Assembly: GCF_005280735.1 (NCBI RefSeq)
Contig: NZ_CP040078.1
Location: 868,001 to 932,000, forward strand
DNA from: Trinickia violacea
GTDB lineage: Bacteria > Pseudomonadota > Gammaproteobacteria > Burkholderiales > Burkholderiaceae
Reading direction: 5' to 3'
DNA length: 64,000 nucleotides
Below the pieces are notes generated by a model, which had not been told where the DNA came from, searched no databases, and worked only from the letters and a program-made list of their open reading frames with translations. Of this stretch, positions 8,393-17,294 are shown in pieces. Numbering within the stretch: position 1 is the stretch's first letter; the number at the start of each line of letters is the position of its first letter. Made by a program: the position numbers and the translations under genes.

Positions 8393-9280
8393 TCACTCGT
8401 CCTTTACGGCGTACTCGCGATCGAGCTTGTCGTAGAGCGGCTTGTTCACAAGGCGCTGGCGTTCGCTGAATGGTGCGACCAGGGAGGCGTCTTCATCCAA
8501 TCGGCCATGTTCGCGCAACGCGCCGAGCGCTCGCTGCATGCCGAGTACCGCACCTTGCAGCGCTGCGTTCGCGTACAGCACGATCCCATAGCCGAGGCTG
8601 GCGAGCGCTTCACGCGTTTGCACCGGCGTCTTGCCGCCGATCACGATGTTGATCAATTGCGGCCTATCGAACAGCGACGGCAGACGCGTGATGTCGGCGA
8701 GCGATTCGATGGCCTCGATAAACAGAATGTCCGCGCCGGCTTCGATGAAGCGATGGCCGCGCTCGATCGCGTCTTCGATGCCGTGCACGGCAGCCGAGTC
8801 GGTGCGCGCCATGATCTGTAGGTTGCCGTCTTCGCGGGCATCGACCGCAGCGCGGATCTTGCCGGCCATCTCACTCACGCTAACCACTTCTTTGCCCGAG
8901 AAGTGGCCGCATTTCTTCGGCATGACCTGATCTTCGAACTGGATGACGTCAGCGCCGCTGCGCTCGAGCACGCGCACGGTCTGACGCACGTTGAGCGCAT
9001 TGCCGAAGCCGGTGTCGGCATCGACGATCAACGGCAGCGCGACGGCGTCGCGGACTCGTGCGGTATGTTCCGCGATTTCGTGCAAGCCGACAAAACCGAG
9101 ATCGGGAAGGCCGAGTGACATGTTGGTCACGCCCGCACCGGTCAGATAGAGCGCTTCGAAGCCAGCGTCCTCTATGACGCGCGCGCTCATTGCGTTGAAA
9201 GCACCCGGTACGAGAAGGCCCTGGCGTTCTGCGACCTTGGCGCGAAACGCTGCGCGGCGAGCAGTGGACGAAATAGACAT
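8393..9280 (-). CDS. Isocitrate lyase / PEP mutase superfamily enzyme (methylisocitrate- or dimethylmalate-lyase-like)
   Basis: A 295-residue TIM-barrel enzyme of the isocitrate lyase/phosphoenolpyruvate mutase superfamily. The lyase signature KKCGH is at 122-126 and the Mg-binding DAD at 87-89. The Cys-containing loop indicates a C-C lyase (methylisocitrate, 2,3-dimethylmalate or related 2-hydroxy acid) rather than a phosphonomutase, which lacks this Cys. It is the last gene of a leftward run behind an amidohydrolase and an MFS transporter and lacks propionate-pathway neighbours (prpC, prpR), so PrpB is unlikely. I infer a catabolic lyase giving pyruvate and a second carboxylic acid. Confidence 0.85.
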   Translation of the reverse strand: MSISSTARRAAFRAKVAERQGLLVPGAFNAMSARVIEDAGFEALYLTGAGVTNMSLGLPDLGFVGLHEIAEHTARVRDAVALPLIVDADTGFGNALNVRQTVRVLERSGADVIQFEDQVMPKKCGHFSGKEVVSVSEMAGKIRAAVDAREDGNLQIMARTDSAAVHGIEDAIERGHRFIEAGADILFIEAIESLADITRLPSLFDRPQLINIVIGGKTPVQTREALASLGYGIVLYANAALQGAVLGMQRALGALREHGRLDEDASLVAPFSERQRLVNKPLYDKLDREYAVKDE

Positions 9281-9353
9281 AGCGTGTCTCCGAATGATCG
9301 TGTGAGGGACGACTCCGCGGCGGGCAGTCGATTGCGGTGCTAACGGCTCAAGT

Positions 9354-10247
9354 CTAGAAACGAAACAGATTCGCTGCCGACGTCGTAAGAATCGTCCGCC
9401 TGGTGGCTTCGTCGGGAATCCACTGTTGCAGCGCGTTTGCGGCTGCGGCGTAGTCGATCAGGTGACGATGCTGCGTATGCGGCCAGTCGCTGCCCCATAC
9501 GAGCCGTTGCGCACCGAATGCGCCGAGCAGTGCGCCTGCGAGCGCGATCCCGCTCTCCGTGCCGCATGTTCCTTCCCCGCTGCGATAGGCTGCGGAGAGC
9601 TTGACCCATACGTCGCCGGACGATGCCTTCGACAACAGATGGCGAAAACCGGGATCGTTCGCGCCGAGCGTGGCATCCGGACGGCCGAAGTGATCGACCA
9701 CGACCGTGCAGCGATGCGCGAGCAACGAGTCGAGCACATAGGGCAGATCGGCCGCGTGCGCCTGCACTTCGACATGCCAGCGCAGCGCGTTGAGCCGCGA
9801 CAGGAGCGCCGACCATCGGCGCTCTTGAAAGCCGGGCAGCGGCAGGCCGATCAGATTCAAGCGCGCCCCGACGACATGTGCGGCATTCAGGGTCTCGAGT
9901 TCCGCGTCGCTGACTTCCGGGTCCACGACAGCGACACCGCGAAAGCGCCGCGGATATCGCTTCGACACCGCCGCGAGAAACGCGTTGTCGACGCCGAGAA
10001 AGCTCGGCTGCACGAGCACGCCCTGAGACATGCCGTGCCCGTCGAGCTGGTCGATGTACTGATCGAGCGTCGCGTCGTAGTTGGGCGCGTGACGGCGCTG
10101 CGTGGCGAGGGGCAGCCCCCGCACGAAGATGTGCGCATGCGAGTCGATGCCGGTGATGCGCGGCTCTTCTCTGGCGAGCCATGCGGCGCTCTTCATGGAG
10201 AGGGCAGTGAACGGATCGGCCACGGTTGCGGGCAGAGTGAGGTCCAT
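9354..10247 (-). CDS. Amidohydrolase family 2 metal-dependent hydrolase
   Basis: A 297-residue TIM-barrel amidohydrolase-2 protein, related to lactonases and decarboxylases such as 2-pyrone-4,6-dicarboxylate lactonase and sulfomuconolactone hydrolase. The metal ligands H37-x-H39 (GIDSHAHIF), the VVDHFGRPD strand and the C-terminal WGSDWPHT box are clear. The start at 10247 (MDLTLPATV) is chosen because the open frame upstream reads through the MFS gene in the wrong phase. It is placed between the MFS gene (59-nt gap) and the lyase gene, so it likely hydrolyses a lactone-type intermediate made from the imported acid. Confidence 0.87.
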   Translation of the reverse strand: MDLTLPATVADPFTALSMKSAAWLAREEPRITGIDSHAHIFVRGLPLATQRRHAPNYDATLDQYIDQLDGHGMSQGVLVQPSFLGVDNAFLAAVSKRYPRRFRGVAVVDPEVSDAELETLNAAHVVGARLNLIGLPLPGFQERRWSALLSRLNALRWHVEVQAHAADLPYVLDSLLAHRCTVVVDHFGRPDATLGANDPGFRHLLSKASSGDVWVKLSAAYRSGEGTCGTESGIALAGALLGAFGAQRLVWGSDWPHTQHRHLIDYAAAANALQQWIPDEATRRTILTTSAANLFRF

Positions 10248-10306
10248 CGTGCGGTTAGCCTGAGAGTCGATTGAAGATGAGCGGGCGGCGACGGGAATGC
10301 GCGAAC

Positions 10307-11590
10307 TCAGCTGCGGGAAGCGGCAGGAGCCTCGGCGACCGTGCCGTTTTGCGCAGAGGCCGCCATGCGAGCGCCGCGTGTCTCGGGCAGCATCAGGGCA
10401 GCGATGACGACGAGGCCATAAGCCGCGCCCGCGTCGATGCCAAGCGCCGCGCCCAGCGACATCGAACTGCTCATGTGGCCGATCAGCACCGGAAAGCCGG
10501 CTGATGCGATGCGGCCGAAGTTGTAGCAGAATCCGACGCCCGTGCCGCGCACGCCTTGCGGATACAGTTCGTTGAAGAGGGCGCCGAGCGTCGCGGGAAT
10601 GCCCGCCGAGAACAGCCCGAGCGGAAAGCTCAGGATCAACATGGTGGTGTCGCTGACCGGCAGGAACGTGTAGATATTGACCATCACCGCGCAGCAAACC
10701 GCAAAGAGGATCACATTCCAGCGACGCCCGATGCGGTCCTGCAACCAGGCGCTCACGAAACATCCCACGATGAACGCGACGATGACGACTGCCAGATAAC
10801 CGCCCGTACCCAGCACCGACAGGTGTCGCTCGGTCTTGAGGTAAGTCGGCAGCCAGGTGGTGATTGCGTGATAGCCGCCGTGCGCGCCGAGTCCGATCAG
10901 AGCGCCGACAAGGGTCGTGCGAATCACCGCTGGGTCGAAAATACCGGCGGCAATGCTGAAGACGCCGCGCTGACCACGATCGTCGCGCGCGGTCTGCGCC
11001 TCGCGCGCCGGCTCGACAATGTTGCGGCGCAAGTACAACACGAGCACCGCGGGCGCGAGACCGATCGCGAACAGCACCCGCCAGGCCCATTGCGGCGACA
11101 CGAACGAAAAGACCAGCATATAAAGCAGCACCGCTCCGCCCCACCCGAAGCCCCATGCGCTCTGCACGATACCCATCGCCTTGCCGCGATGCTTCGGGTT
11201 CATCGTCTCGCTGAGGAGCACGGCGCCAGCCGTCCACTCGCCGCCGAAGCCGATGCCTTGCAGCGTCTTCAACGCCAGCAACTGGTCGAAGCTTTGCGCG
11301 AACGCGCTGAGAAAGGTGAACAGCGAGAACCAGATGACGGTGATTTGCAGGGCCCGCACACGGCCCACGCGGTCAGCCAGAATGCCCGCGAGCAGGCCGC
11401 CGAGCGCACCGGCGACGAGCGTCGCGCCGCCGATCAATCCTGCTTGGCCCTTGCTGATGCTCCAGGTCGCCAGCAGCGACGGAATGACGAGGGAAAAGAC
11501 CTGCGTGTCGACGCCGTCGAGTGCCCAGCCCGCGAAACAGCTCCACAGCGTTCGCTTTTCGACGGACGTGATGTCCCGATACCAGCGCAT
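10307..11590 (-). CDS. MFS transporter, aromatic/carboxylic acid importer type
   Basis: A 427-residue, 12-helix major facilitator. The loop 2-3 signature GILADRVGRVRAL (around residue 70-82) and the repeated GALFNELYPQGVRGTGVGFCYN block in the C-half resemble the sugar/metabolite:H+ symporters that include aromatic acid and metabolite importers (BenK/PcaK/ShiA types). It is the first gene of the leftward operon and lies 140 nt from the divergent LysR gene, which suggests LysR-controlled uptake of the substrate used by the next two enzymes. Direction (import) is inferred from context. Confidence 0.87.
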   Translation of the reverse strand: MRWYRDITSVEKRTLWSCFAGWALDGVDTQVFSLVIPSLLATWSISKGQAGLIGGATLVAGALGGLLAGILADRVGRVRALQITVIWFSLFTFLSAFAQSFDQLLALKTLQGIGFGGEWTAGAVLLSETMNPKHRGKAMGIVQSAWGFGWGGAVLLYMLVFSFVSPQWAWRVLFAIGLAPAVLVLYLRRNIVEPAREAQTARDDRGQRGVFSIAAGIFDPAVIRTTLVGALIGLGAHGGYHAITTWLPTYLKTERHLSVLGTGGYLAVVIVAFIVGCFVSAWLQDRIGRRWNVILFAVCCAVMVNIYTFLPVSDTTMLILSFPLGLFSAGIPATLGALFNELYPQGVRGTGVGFCYNFGRIASAGFPVLIGHMSSSMSLGAALGIDAGAAYGLVVIAALMLPETRGARMAASAQNGTVAEAPAASRS

Positions 11591-11696
11591 AGTCGTCTCC
11601 TTGTGCGCGCCGCTGGGCGCGGCGGCCGATGATGGATCAGGACGGCCGCTGTTGATTGGTGCAGGTCATTCTAAAAAAGGCGGCAGTGCGCGCATA

Positions 11697-11721
11697 CTAT
11701 GGAAATGTTGTTTTTTCATAG
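11697..11721. promoter_or_regulatory. Inverted repeat just before the LysR gene
   Basis: CTATG (11697-11701) and CATAG (11717-11721) form perfect 5-bp arms around a 15-nt AT-rich centre; on both sides the arms continue as A-rich/T-rich runs. It ends 9 nt before the LysR start codon in the divergent MFS/LysR intergenic region. Position and form fit a LysR autoregulatory site. Confidence 0.5.
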
Positions 11722-11730
11722 CGATTTGAT

Positions 11731-12618
11731 ATGGAATCCGTCCGCACGCTCAAGTATTTTCTCGCTGTCGTCGATGCCGGCAGCGTCACCGGCGCGGCCA
11801 GCCACCTCGGCATGGCGCAACCTGCGCTCAGTCAGGCCATCACGCGGTTGGAGCAGGATCTTGGCGTGAAGCTCCTTGCGAGAACGCGCCGCGGCGCGGC
11901 GCTCACGCCAGCTGGTGAGGCGATCGTCGAGGACATCCGGCTGAGCGTGTCGCGAATCGAGGCGGCCGAAAGGCGTGCTCGTGATATCGGCGCGCAGCGT
12001 GGCGGGAGACTCACGATCGGCTTCGCGTCGGCGGCGCTGTTCGAGGTGATGCCCAAGGCGATCAGGGCACTGCGCCTCGAGGTGCCCAACGTCGAACTGA
12101 CGCTGCGCGAGATGAGCAACGCCGAGCAGGCTAGCGCGCTTGAATCCGGCGAGATCGACATTGGCCTGCTCCATACGCCGGTTGCCGTGAGCGGGCGAAT
12201 GCGCGAGAAGCTGATCGTGCGTGAACGGCTGCAGGCGGTCGTGCACGAATCGCATCCGCTCGGTGCCGACGGCAAGCTGGGCCTCGCGGATCTTGCGCGC
12301 ATCGGGCTCGTTTGGTTTCCGCATGGCCAGTTGCCGGTGGTGCGCGCCGGCATCCTTAGCGCGTTTCGCAAATTCGGCTGCGAGGCCAATATCGTGCAGG
12401 AGGCGAATCGGTCGCTGACGGTGCTCGCTTGTGTTGCGTCTGGCTGTGGAGCTTCATTGCTGCCGCAATCGGTGAAGGCGCTTCAGTTTGCCGGCGTGCG
12501 CGTGTGCGAAGTGCGCGAGGGCGATGCGCTGCCGTTCTTCGAGCTCAGCGCAATCTGGCCGCACCGGTCCCGCCCAACGCTCGCCGACAAGTTCGCGGCG
12601 CTGTTGAGTCCGCGATGA
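11731..12618 (+). CDS. LysR-family transcriptional regulator
   Basis: A 295-residue LysR regulator. The N-terminal HTH reads LKYFLAVVDAGSVTGAASHL then QPALSQAITRLEQDLGVKLL, followed by the co-inducer domain from about residue 90. It has the closest resemblance to NAC/CatR-like regulators by general pattern. It is divergent from the MFS-amidohydrolase-lyase operon and presumably activates it in the presence of the imported acid or a pathway intermediate. Start at 11731 (MESVRTLKYF) follows an AT-rich inverted repeat. Confidence 0.9.
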   Translation: MESVRTLKYFLAVVDAGSVTGAASHLGMAQPALSQAITRLEQDLGVKLLARTRRGAALTPAGEAIVEDIRLSVSRIEAAERRARDIGAQRGGRLTIGFASAALFEVMPKAIRALRLEVPNVELTLREMSNAEQASALESGEIDIGLLHTPVAVSGRMREKLIVRERLQAVVHESHPLGADGKLGLADLARIGLVWFPHGQLPVVRAGILSAFRKFGCEANIVQEANRSLTVLACVASGCGASLLPQSVKALQFAGVRVCEVREGDALPFFELSAIWPHRSRPTLADKFAALLSPR

Positions 12619-12764
12619 GTCGCGTTGGCTTTCAGATTCATAAGCTCGACGTTGAAGCGCGGCCCGAACGATTAGCGGGTCCCGAGCGAGCAGACAACTA
12701 CCTACGGCTAGTGCAGGTCAGAAAGAAGGTGCACGTCGGGTGTGCGCGCAAATGGAGACCCTTC

Positions 12765-13034
12765 TCACGAGATCGTGTACCTGATCTGGGGACCACCCTT
12801 ATAAAGGTCTCTGGCGAGTGCCAAAATCCGCTCGCGATTGCGGTCGAAGGCCGCAAGCAAGGCGGGCTCGCCGGAACCCATGTCAGAGTTCAGTTTCGCC
12901 AGCATCGCATCGTCGACCAGAAAGGTAATCTCGCGAGAAGAATTGTCGTAGCCCCAGAAGCACACACAGTGTCTGGAAACGTCGTAGGTGCGACTGGGAT
13001 TAGGAAAGTTGAGTGTCACGTCACTTTTGCCCAT
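12765..13034 (-). CDS. DUF1488 family protein
   Basis: An 89-residue cytosolic protein. LNFPNPSRTYDVSRHCVCFWGYD followed by an acidic helical region matches the DUF1488 family (Burkholderia and relatives), short proteins of unknown role. Its ATG directly abuts the TAG of the upstream small gene (TAGATG), so the two are translationally coupled. Confidence 0.8.
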   Translation of the reverse strand: MGKSDVTLNFPNPSRTYDVSRHCVCFWGYDNSSREITFLVDDAMLAKLNSDMGSGEPALLAAFDRNRERILALARDLYKGGPQIRYTIS

Positions 13035-13220
13035 CTAACCCTCTTCACAGATATAACGCCACTTGCTCGCGTTGACATTGATGCGGGCGTCATTTTCTTG
13101 CCGCTTCTGGGCGCGCTCGATGTCCGCGCGCTTCAGTGCCAAGGAGCGTGCCTTTTGCCCATCAACGAAGTCGCTTTGCCTGACGGGCGTGGCTGACTTC
13201 AGCTCGGTTTGCTTTGGCAT
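13035..13220 (-). CDS. Small basic protein coupled to DUF1488 gene
   Basis: A 61-residue, Lys/Arg/Gln-rich hydrophilic protein (MPKQTELKSATPVRQSD). Its stop codon touches the start codon of the DUF1488 gene with no gap, which supports it being real. No domain is recognised. A helical stretch with alternating charges spans about residues 20-48. Confidence 0.55.
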   Translation of the reverse strand: MPKQTELKSATPVRQSDFVDGQKARSLALKRADIERAQKRQENDARINVNASKWRYICEEG

Positions 13221-13674
13221 GCTGGTTCCAAAAAAAGAATTTCAAATGGCAGGACCGTCGCGGCGACCGAATTTCATCGTCGTCCGCCCTATGGGAGGTG
13301 CGCACGACTACCCGCGCGGGCTTGCCGCCGACGGCATCTCTTGTGCACTGAACAGCCGGATCGAGCCTCACAGTGAGGCCCGGTTAACGCGAAAAGTTCG
13401 CAGCTTCGACGTTCGCTCGCGGGATCGTTGTGGTGAGCTTTCTGCGGAGCCGTGCTGACCGGGGGTATCGCAAGGAGTCGACGCAAAACCACCGGTCGTT
13501 CACATCGCACTTCCCGAGGATGCGCCCGATACCACAGCCATGCAAGCGCTATCTCGACGCGTCAGTTCACTCAAATCCCCCGCGCACGTACCTTTGGCCT
13601 GCAGGCTCCGATGAATTCTTTCACTTCCCGTGAGGCAGAACGCTTCGTTTCCAGACGAGTGCATCGCCCGGGAT
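13221..13674. other. Gene-poor stretch, nothing supported
   Basis: About 450 nt with only short, unconvincing frames on both strands. It may hold the promoter of the leftward small gene at 13220 and the 3' end of the unit at 13675. Confidence 0.4.
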
Positions 13675-13992
13675 TCAACGTCTAGGTCCCTTCATACCTT
13701 CGGTTTCCATGGCCGCATGCCGCTCCTCGTTTGCTTCTATGGGTTCCATGGCCTCGTCGATGGAAGCTGTGGCGCGCTCGGTGGCCGATCGGGTTTCGTC
13801 GACAGTGGCCCCGGGTTCTCCGTCTTCGTTGCGCGGGGGCTCCAGCATATCCTTAAGCATTGCCGTCAACTCCGGCGTGTCCCACGGCTTTCCGCGCTGC
13901 TTGTTCTTCTTTATGTAATGCCTGACTTCCGCGTCCTGCTCCGGCGTCAAGGGAAGACCGCGAAAAGTGTTTTGGGGGGTAATGTCGGCCAT
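13675..13992 (-). CDS. Small acidic hypothetical protein with Pro/Asp motif
   Basis: A 105-residue hydrophilic protein from the ATG at 13992 (MADITPQNTFRGLPLTPEQD), which has a GGAG site upstream. The N-half contains a conserved-looking block, EVRHYIKKNKQRGKPWDTPELTAML, while the C-half is Glu/Ala-rich and probably helical or disordered. It resembles short Burkholderia hypothetical proteins but I cannot name a domain. A longer in-frame extension upstream looks non-coding. Confidence 0.65.
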   Translation of the reverse strand: MADITPQNTFRGLPLTPEQDAEVRHYIKKNKQRGKPWDTPELTAMLKDMLEPPRNEDGEPGATVDETRSATERATASIDEAMEPIEANEERHAAMETEGMKGPRR

Positions 13993-14177
13993 GGTACTGC
14001 TCCGAGATTTGTCCTGTTGAAGTTGAAGGCTGTCGCAAAAGCTGCCGGCGATGTCCATCTGAAGGCGTAGGCAGAAGTACCATGGCCTTTCCCGTCTTGG
14101 GCGGCGCTGGAACCCGAGGTCTTCATGCAACGAACAATCGAATATCGCGGATCGGAACCGCATCGTTGACCGCGCCG

Positions 14178-14333
14178 TCAATGCTTACGGTGCATCCAAC
14201 CCATGTGATGTGCATCAAGCCACTGCGCCATCCCGTCGCCCTTGTGGTCGTGCATGTAACGTTGCGCCAGCATGAACGCGACGACCAATAGGACCGCCAG
14301 GCCGACCATAAAACTAATCATTGACTGAGTCAT
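14178..14333 (-). CDS. 51-residue single-pass membrane protein
   Basis: A very short gene with a near-perfect ribosome site (AAGGAGGT, 5 nt before the ATG at 14333). The product begins MTQSMISFMVGLAVLLVVAF, a single transmembrane helix, then a His/Met/Asp-rich tail (RYMHDHKGDG, then DAHHMGWMHRKH). Eleven His/Met residues in the last 27 suggest metal binding, but that is inference. No family is recognised. Confidence 0.7.
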   Translation of the reverse strand: MTQSMISFMVGLAVLLVVAFMLAQRYMHDHKGDGMAQWLDAHHMGWMHRKH

Positions 14334-14961
14334 GGCAACCTCCTTGCCAGGTCGCGACCATCTTTACATTGTAGGTGATGCGCTCACGGAAACCGCCATC
14401 CCGCCCGGTTCCTGTCCCTCAGGGACAATTCGGTGTTTCCCTGGCCCGGCGGTCGTGTGGAGGCCGCCCGCTTCACTTCGGTTCCGGCCAGTTTTCTTGT
14501 ACGTCAGACAAAAAGCCGGCGCTTGGCCGGCTTCTGCTGACTGCTCTTCAGCAGTCTCGCGACTGACGCTTGTCAGACGCGCTGTTCCGTGGTTTAAGGC
14601 GCAATGGGCGTTTCCAATGTATGTTCGGCGCCGTCATTTTAAGCTTCGGCTTACTTGCGCTTGCCGTGCTCAACTTGCTGTGCGCGCCGCAGATCCGATG
14701 CTTGACCTCGTCACGGTTGTTCCCGTTTTGCTGTTGCTTCGTTACAAACTCCGGTGTACTGCAAAGTCCATTCTGTCTCGCGAAACTTCAACTAATTCGT
14801 AATCCTACAAATTAGACTTTGGAAAAATCGTTACGTTCGGAACGGAGTTGTAACAGCCGGCCGAATCGCTGAAAACGCTTCGCGACAGCGAGCTGAAATC
14901 AGCGCACAATGCTTGGACACTCGAGCTTTTTGGCGAGCACCAATACCACCGGAGTAGTGTG
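14334..14961. other. Gene-poor stretch with one strong hairpin
   Basis: About 630 nt with no convincing protein gene. The rightward open frame at 14570-14815 has atypical composition for this genome. The only structure seen is the hairpin at 14513-14533. A small RNA on the minus strand ending at that hairpin is possible but unproven. Confidence 0.4.
14513..14533 (-). terminator. Intrinsic terminator-like hairpin, minus strand
   Basis: AAGCCGGC-GCTTG-GCCGGCTT forms an 8-bp perfect stem. On the minus strand the stem is followed by TTTTT-type sequence (plus-strand CAAAAAG), the form of a Rho-independent terminator. No protein gene ends just upstream on that strand, so it might end an RNA gene. 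Confidence 0.6.
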
Positions 14962-15102
14962 ATGGCAAAAGGTCAGTTGCGCAGCAATCGCGAAGCAAAG
15001 AAACCGAAGCAGCCGAAAAAGCCGCCGCCCGGTTTGTCGCCGTCCAGATCGGTCGCACCCAGCGTGCAGCCGAATTCTGTGGATACGAAAAAAAAGCGTT
15101 GA
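14962..15102 (+). CDS. 46-residue Lys/Pro-rich conserved small protein
   Basis: A short gene starting MAKGQLRSNREAKKPKQPKK and ending in KKKR. This pattern is known to me as a small, highly basic conserved hypothetical protein of Burkholderia and Ralstonia. A GGAG site lies upstream of the ATG. The net charge suggests nucleic acid or ribosome association, which is inference. Confidence 0.7.
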   Translation: MAKGQLRSNREAKKPKQPKKPPPGLSPSRSVAPSVQPNSVDTKKKR

Positions 15103-15655
15103 GGACCCTCTCGTCCAGCCAATTCGTCGGCGTCGCATCGATGCCCGACAACTTTGTCTCGAGCTCATCCGGTCGCGGTTTCGATGATCCTCGCTTGCCA
15201 CAACGCAGGCGTGGGTCTTCGTGCGCATGCCGCCGGTGCTCGTCCTACCGAGTTCCCGTACGCCGGCGGGCCGACAGCGATACCTCTCTCTGAGCGCATG
15301 CCGTTAGGCTTGCCGATGTTCTTTGTTAGGTGCACAGCCGACGTTTGAATGTCCGGGCGGCGGGGTAAACGATCGTCTCCTTCTGGCCGCACTGACCCGA
15401 AGCCACTGTCCACTGTTTTGCAGAACGGAGGTCCCCTTTCGGCGTGGAATTATCATTCGCATACTCACGATCAAAATCTTCGGGGTAGGTCGAACCTTGG
15501 CCGTCCGTTATACTCGCGAACTTCGCATGTCGTCTCAGTAACCCGGTGATCACGCTTGCACTGTATGGTCCACGGTTGATATATCGAGCGGAAAGGTCGC
15601 CTGCCTGGCGTTTAACTTCACTTTCCGCCACGCCACCACACATAGGGGACAACCT
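15103..15655. other. Gene-poor stretch before the lipid A acyltransferase
   Basis: About 550 nt in which I see no supported gene. Frames present on both strands are short or lie antisense to the acyltransferase. It should contain the promoter of the downstream gene. Confidence 0.4.
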
Positions 15656-16531
15656 TTGGAACGCCTCAGCCTTGCGCTCATCGTGGCGTTGCTCCGCACG
15701 CTTTCCGTGCTTCCTTACAAGTTTGTCGCAAGGCTCGGGATGGTTGTCGGCACTGCGTTGTATGTGCTTCCGAGCCGCCGCAAGCATATCGTCCTGGTGA
15801 ACTTGCGTCTCTGCTTCCCCGAGAAGACTAGCGACGACCATCACAAGCTCGCAAGAGATCACTTTCGTCATGTTGTTCGCAGCTATCTCGAGCGAGGCAT
15901 CCAGTGGTTTGGCAGTGCGCAGTCAATCCAGGATATCGTACAGATCGAAAGCAAAATTGATCTCAATGCCAAAGAAGCCCCGCCCACCATCTTCATGGGC
16001 TTTCACTTTGTGGGCATTGAGGTCGGCTGCATGCTTTACTCGACGCACCTCCCCGTCGCCTCCCTGTACACACGTATGTCAAGCGCAGCCCTATGCGACC
16101 TGGCCAAGCGGCAACGCGGCAGATTCGGCGCAGAGATGATCGAGCGCGCGACAAGTGCCAGAAAGATCGTGGGATTGTTGCGTTCCGGCAAACCGGTCAT
16201 GCTCGCGGCGGATATGGACCAGGGCGTCGACAACTCCGTGTTTGTCCCTTTCTTCGGCGTTCCCGCCTGCACGCTCACGGCTGTTTCGCGTCTCGCGAGA
16301 CTGGGGCGTGCGCGGGTTGTTCCCTTCGTGACTGAGGTGCTTCCGAATTATCAAGGGTATAAGTTGACCATTTTCGATCCGCTCCTGGACTTCCCATCGG
16401 GGAGCGATGAGGTCGACGCGCGTCGCATGAATGCGTTCCTTGAGGAACAGGTCGTTAAATTTCCCGAGCAGTATTACTGGGTGCACCGACGTTTCAAGCA
16501 CCGACCACCGGGTATGGCATCGGTATATTGA
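15656..16531 (+). CDS. Lipid A late acyltransferase (LpxL/HtrB family)
   Basis: A 291-residue inner-membrane acyltransferase that moves a secondary acyl chain onto lipid A (Kdo2-lipid IVA) from acyl-ACP. The catalytic HX4E is H117 to E122 (GFHFVGIE); the family accepts D or E here. An N-terminal hydrophobic segment (residues 4-40) is the membrane anchor, and the C-terminal YYWVHRRFKHRPPG is diagnostic. It uses a TTG start, supported by AGGGGA 7 nt before it. It stands alone, outside the usual htrB/msbB pair, so it may be an accessory enzyme altering lipid A. The same region holds a second lipid A gene (lpxA at 19603). Confidence 0.87.
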   Translation: MERLSLALIVALLRTLSVLPYKFVARLGMVVGTALYVLPSRRKHIVLVNLRLCFPEKTSDDHHKLARDHFRHVVRSYLERGIQWFGSAQSIQDIVQIESKIDLNAKEAPPTIFMGFHFVGIEVGCMLYSTHLPVASLYTRMSSAALCDLAKRQRGRFGAEMIERATSARKIVGLLRSGKPVMLAADMDQGVDNSVFVPFFGVPACTLTAVSRLARLGRARVVPFVTEVLPNYQGYKLTIFDPLLDFPSGSDEVDARRMNAFLEEQVVKFPEQYYWVHRRFKHRPPGMASVY

Positions 16532-16611
16532 ACGGTTCGCCCGGTCAATGAGCTTGCCGGCAGCGTTTGCCAGCATCCATGCGTTGTGCGTTTTCAAAGG
16601 ATGCTAGGCGC

Positions 16612-17184
16612 TCATCGCCCCGATGCTTCCGGGAGCGGGCTGGTGAGTGCCGCGCCCGTTGAGTGGTCAGTATCGCGGACGATGTAGTCGACGCCCAGAC
16701 CCTTCACGGCCTGCGTGACGTTTTGCGGATCCTTCTCGAAGGCGAACTCGGGTGCGTGCACGCCGATCACCACGAGGCCGTGATCCTTAAAATTGCCGGC
16801 CCAGCTGCGTACGTAGGGCAGCGCACCCACGGCTCTGGCTGCGGCCTGCACGGGGCCGACGAGATGTACCGCGTCGATCAGCTTCTGTTCAATTACGCCG
16901 GCACTCTCCAGCGACATTCGTGTCAGCAGATGAGTATCCAGCCCGAGCGCAATGGCGGCTACCCGCGCGAGCGCGAGCACGCCCAAAATGCAGCGCGCCA
17001 ATTCGCCGGCGCCAAGCACGCGCTTCATGGCGGCGAAGGTGAGCGCCTTGCCGGCCGGCATGGGCTGTCCATTACGTGCGAACGGCCGGTCTGTGCGAGC
17101 AAATACGAACGGCAGCACGCGCAGGATGCCGGGACTCGGAATGGTGAGTACCCCGCCCAGGTAAGCAAGGATCAGTAAAAGCAT
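16612..17184 (-). pseudogene. Decayed DipZ-type (CcdA-thioredoxin) gene lacking all redox cysteines
   Basis: The 190-residue frame pastes together pieces of a cytochrome c biogenesis protein DipZ (membrane CcdA domain plus thioredoxin-like domain). Residues 1-50 match the first CcdA segment, but the Cys of the SPC motif is Gly (SPG at 17-19). Residues 70-105 match the region after the last CcdA helices, and 120-165 the thioredoxin strand (YVRSWAGNFKDHGLVVIGVHAPEFAFEKDPQNVT). The middle helices and the CxxC thioredoxin site are gone; the only Cys left is C65. Full-length members exceed 550 residues. The frame stays open, so several deletions must each have kept phase. Confidence 0.75.
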
Positions 17185-17294
17185 GGGAGCGACTTCCGTG
17201 GTGGGTTCATGGCGCTATTCGCGCGACCCCGCGCCCGGGTTATGTCCCGGTGTGCGCGAGGCTGCGGACAGCACGCTCTGGCGTCTACGCCGGT

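Noticed and set aside
5898..8396. An 832-codon open frame antisense to polB
   Set aside because: Composition is typical of antisense frames in GC-rich DNA; the sense gene has all polymerase motifs.
10248..11237. In-frame upstream extension of the amidohydrolase gene, giving a 627-residue product
   Set aside because: The extension is the wrong phase of the MFS gene. The amidohydrolase starts with MDLTLPATV at 10247.
14570..14815. Rightward 81-residue frame in the gene-poor stretch
   Set aside because: It has many Cys and Phe, no ribosome site and no family pattern; unlike other genes here.
12619..15655. Whether the gene-poor 12.6-15.7 kb stretch is a mobile island
   Set aside because: No integrase, transposase, tRNA boundary or terminal repeats were seen, so there is no direct support.
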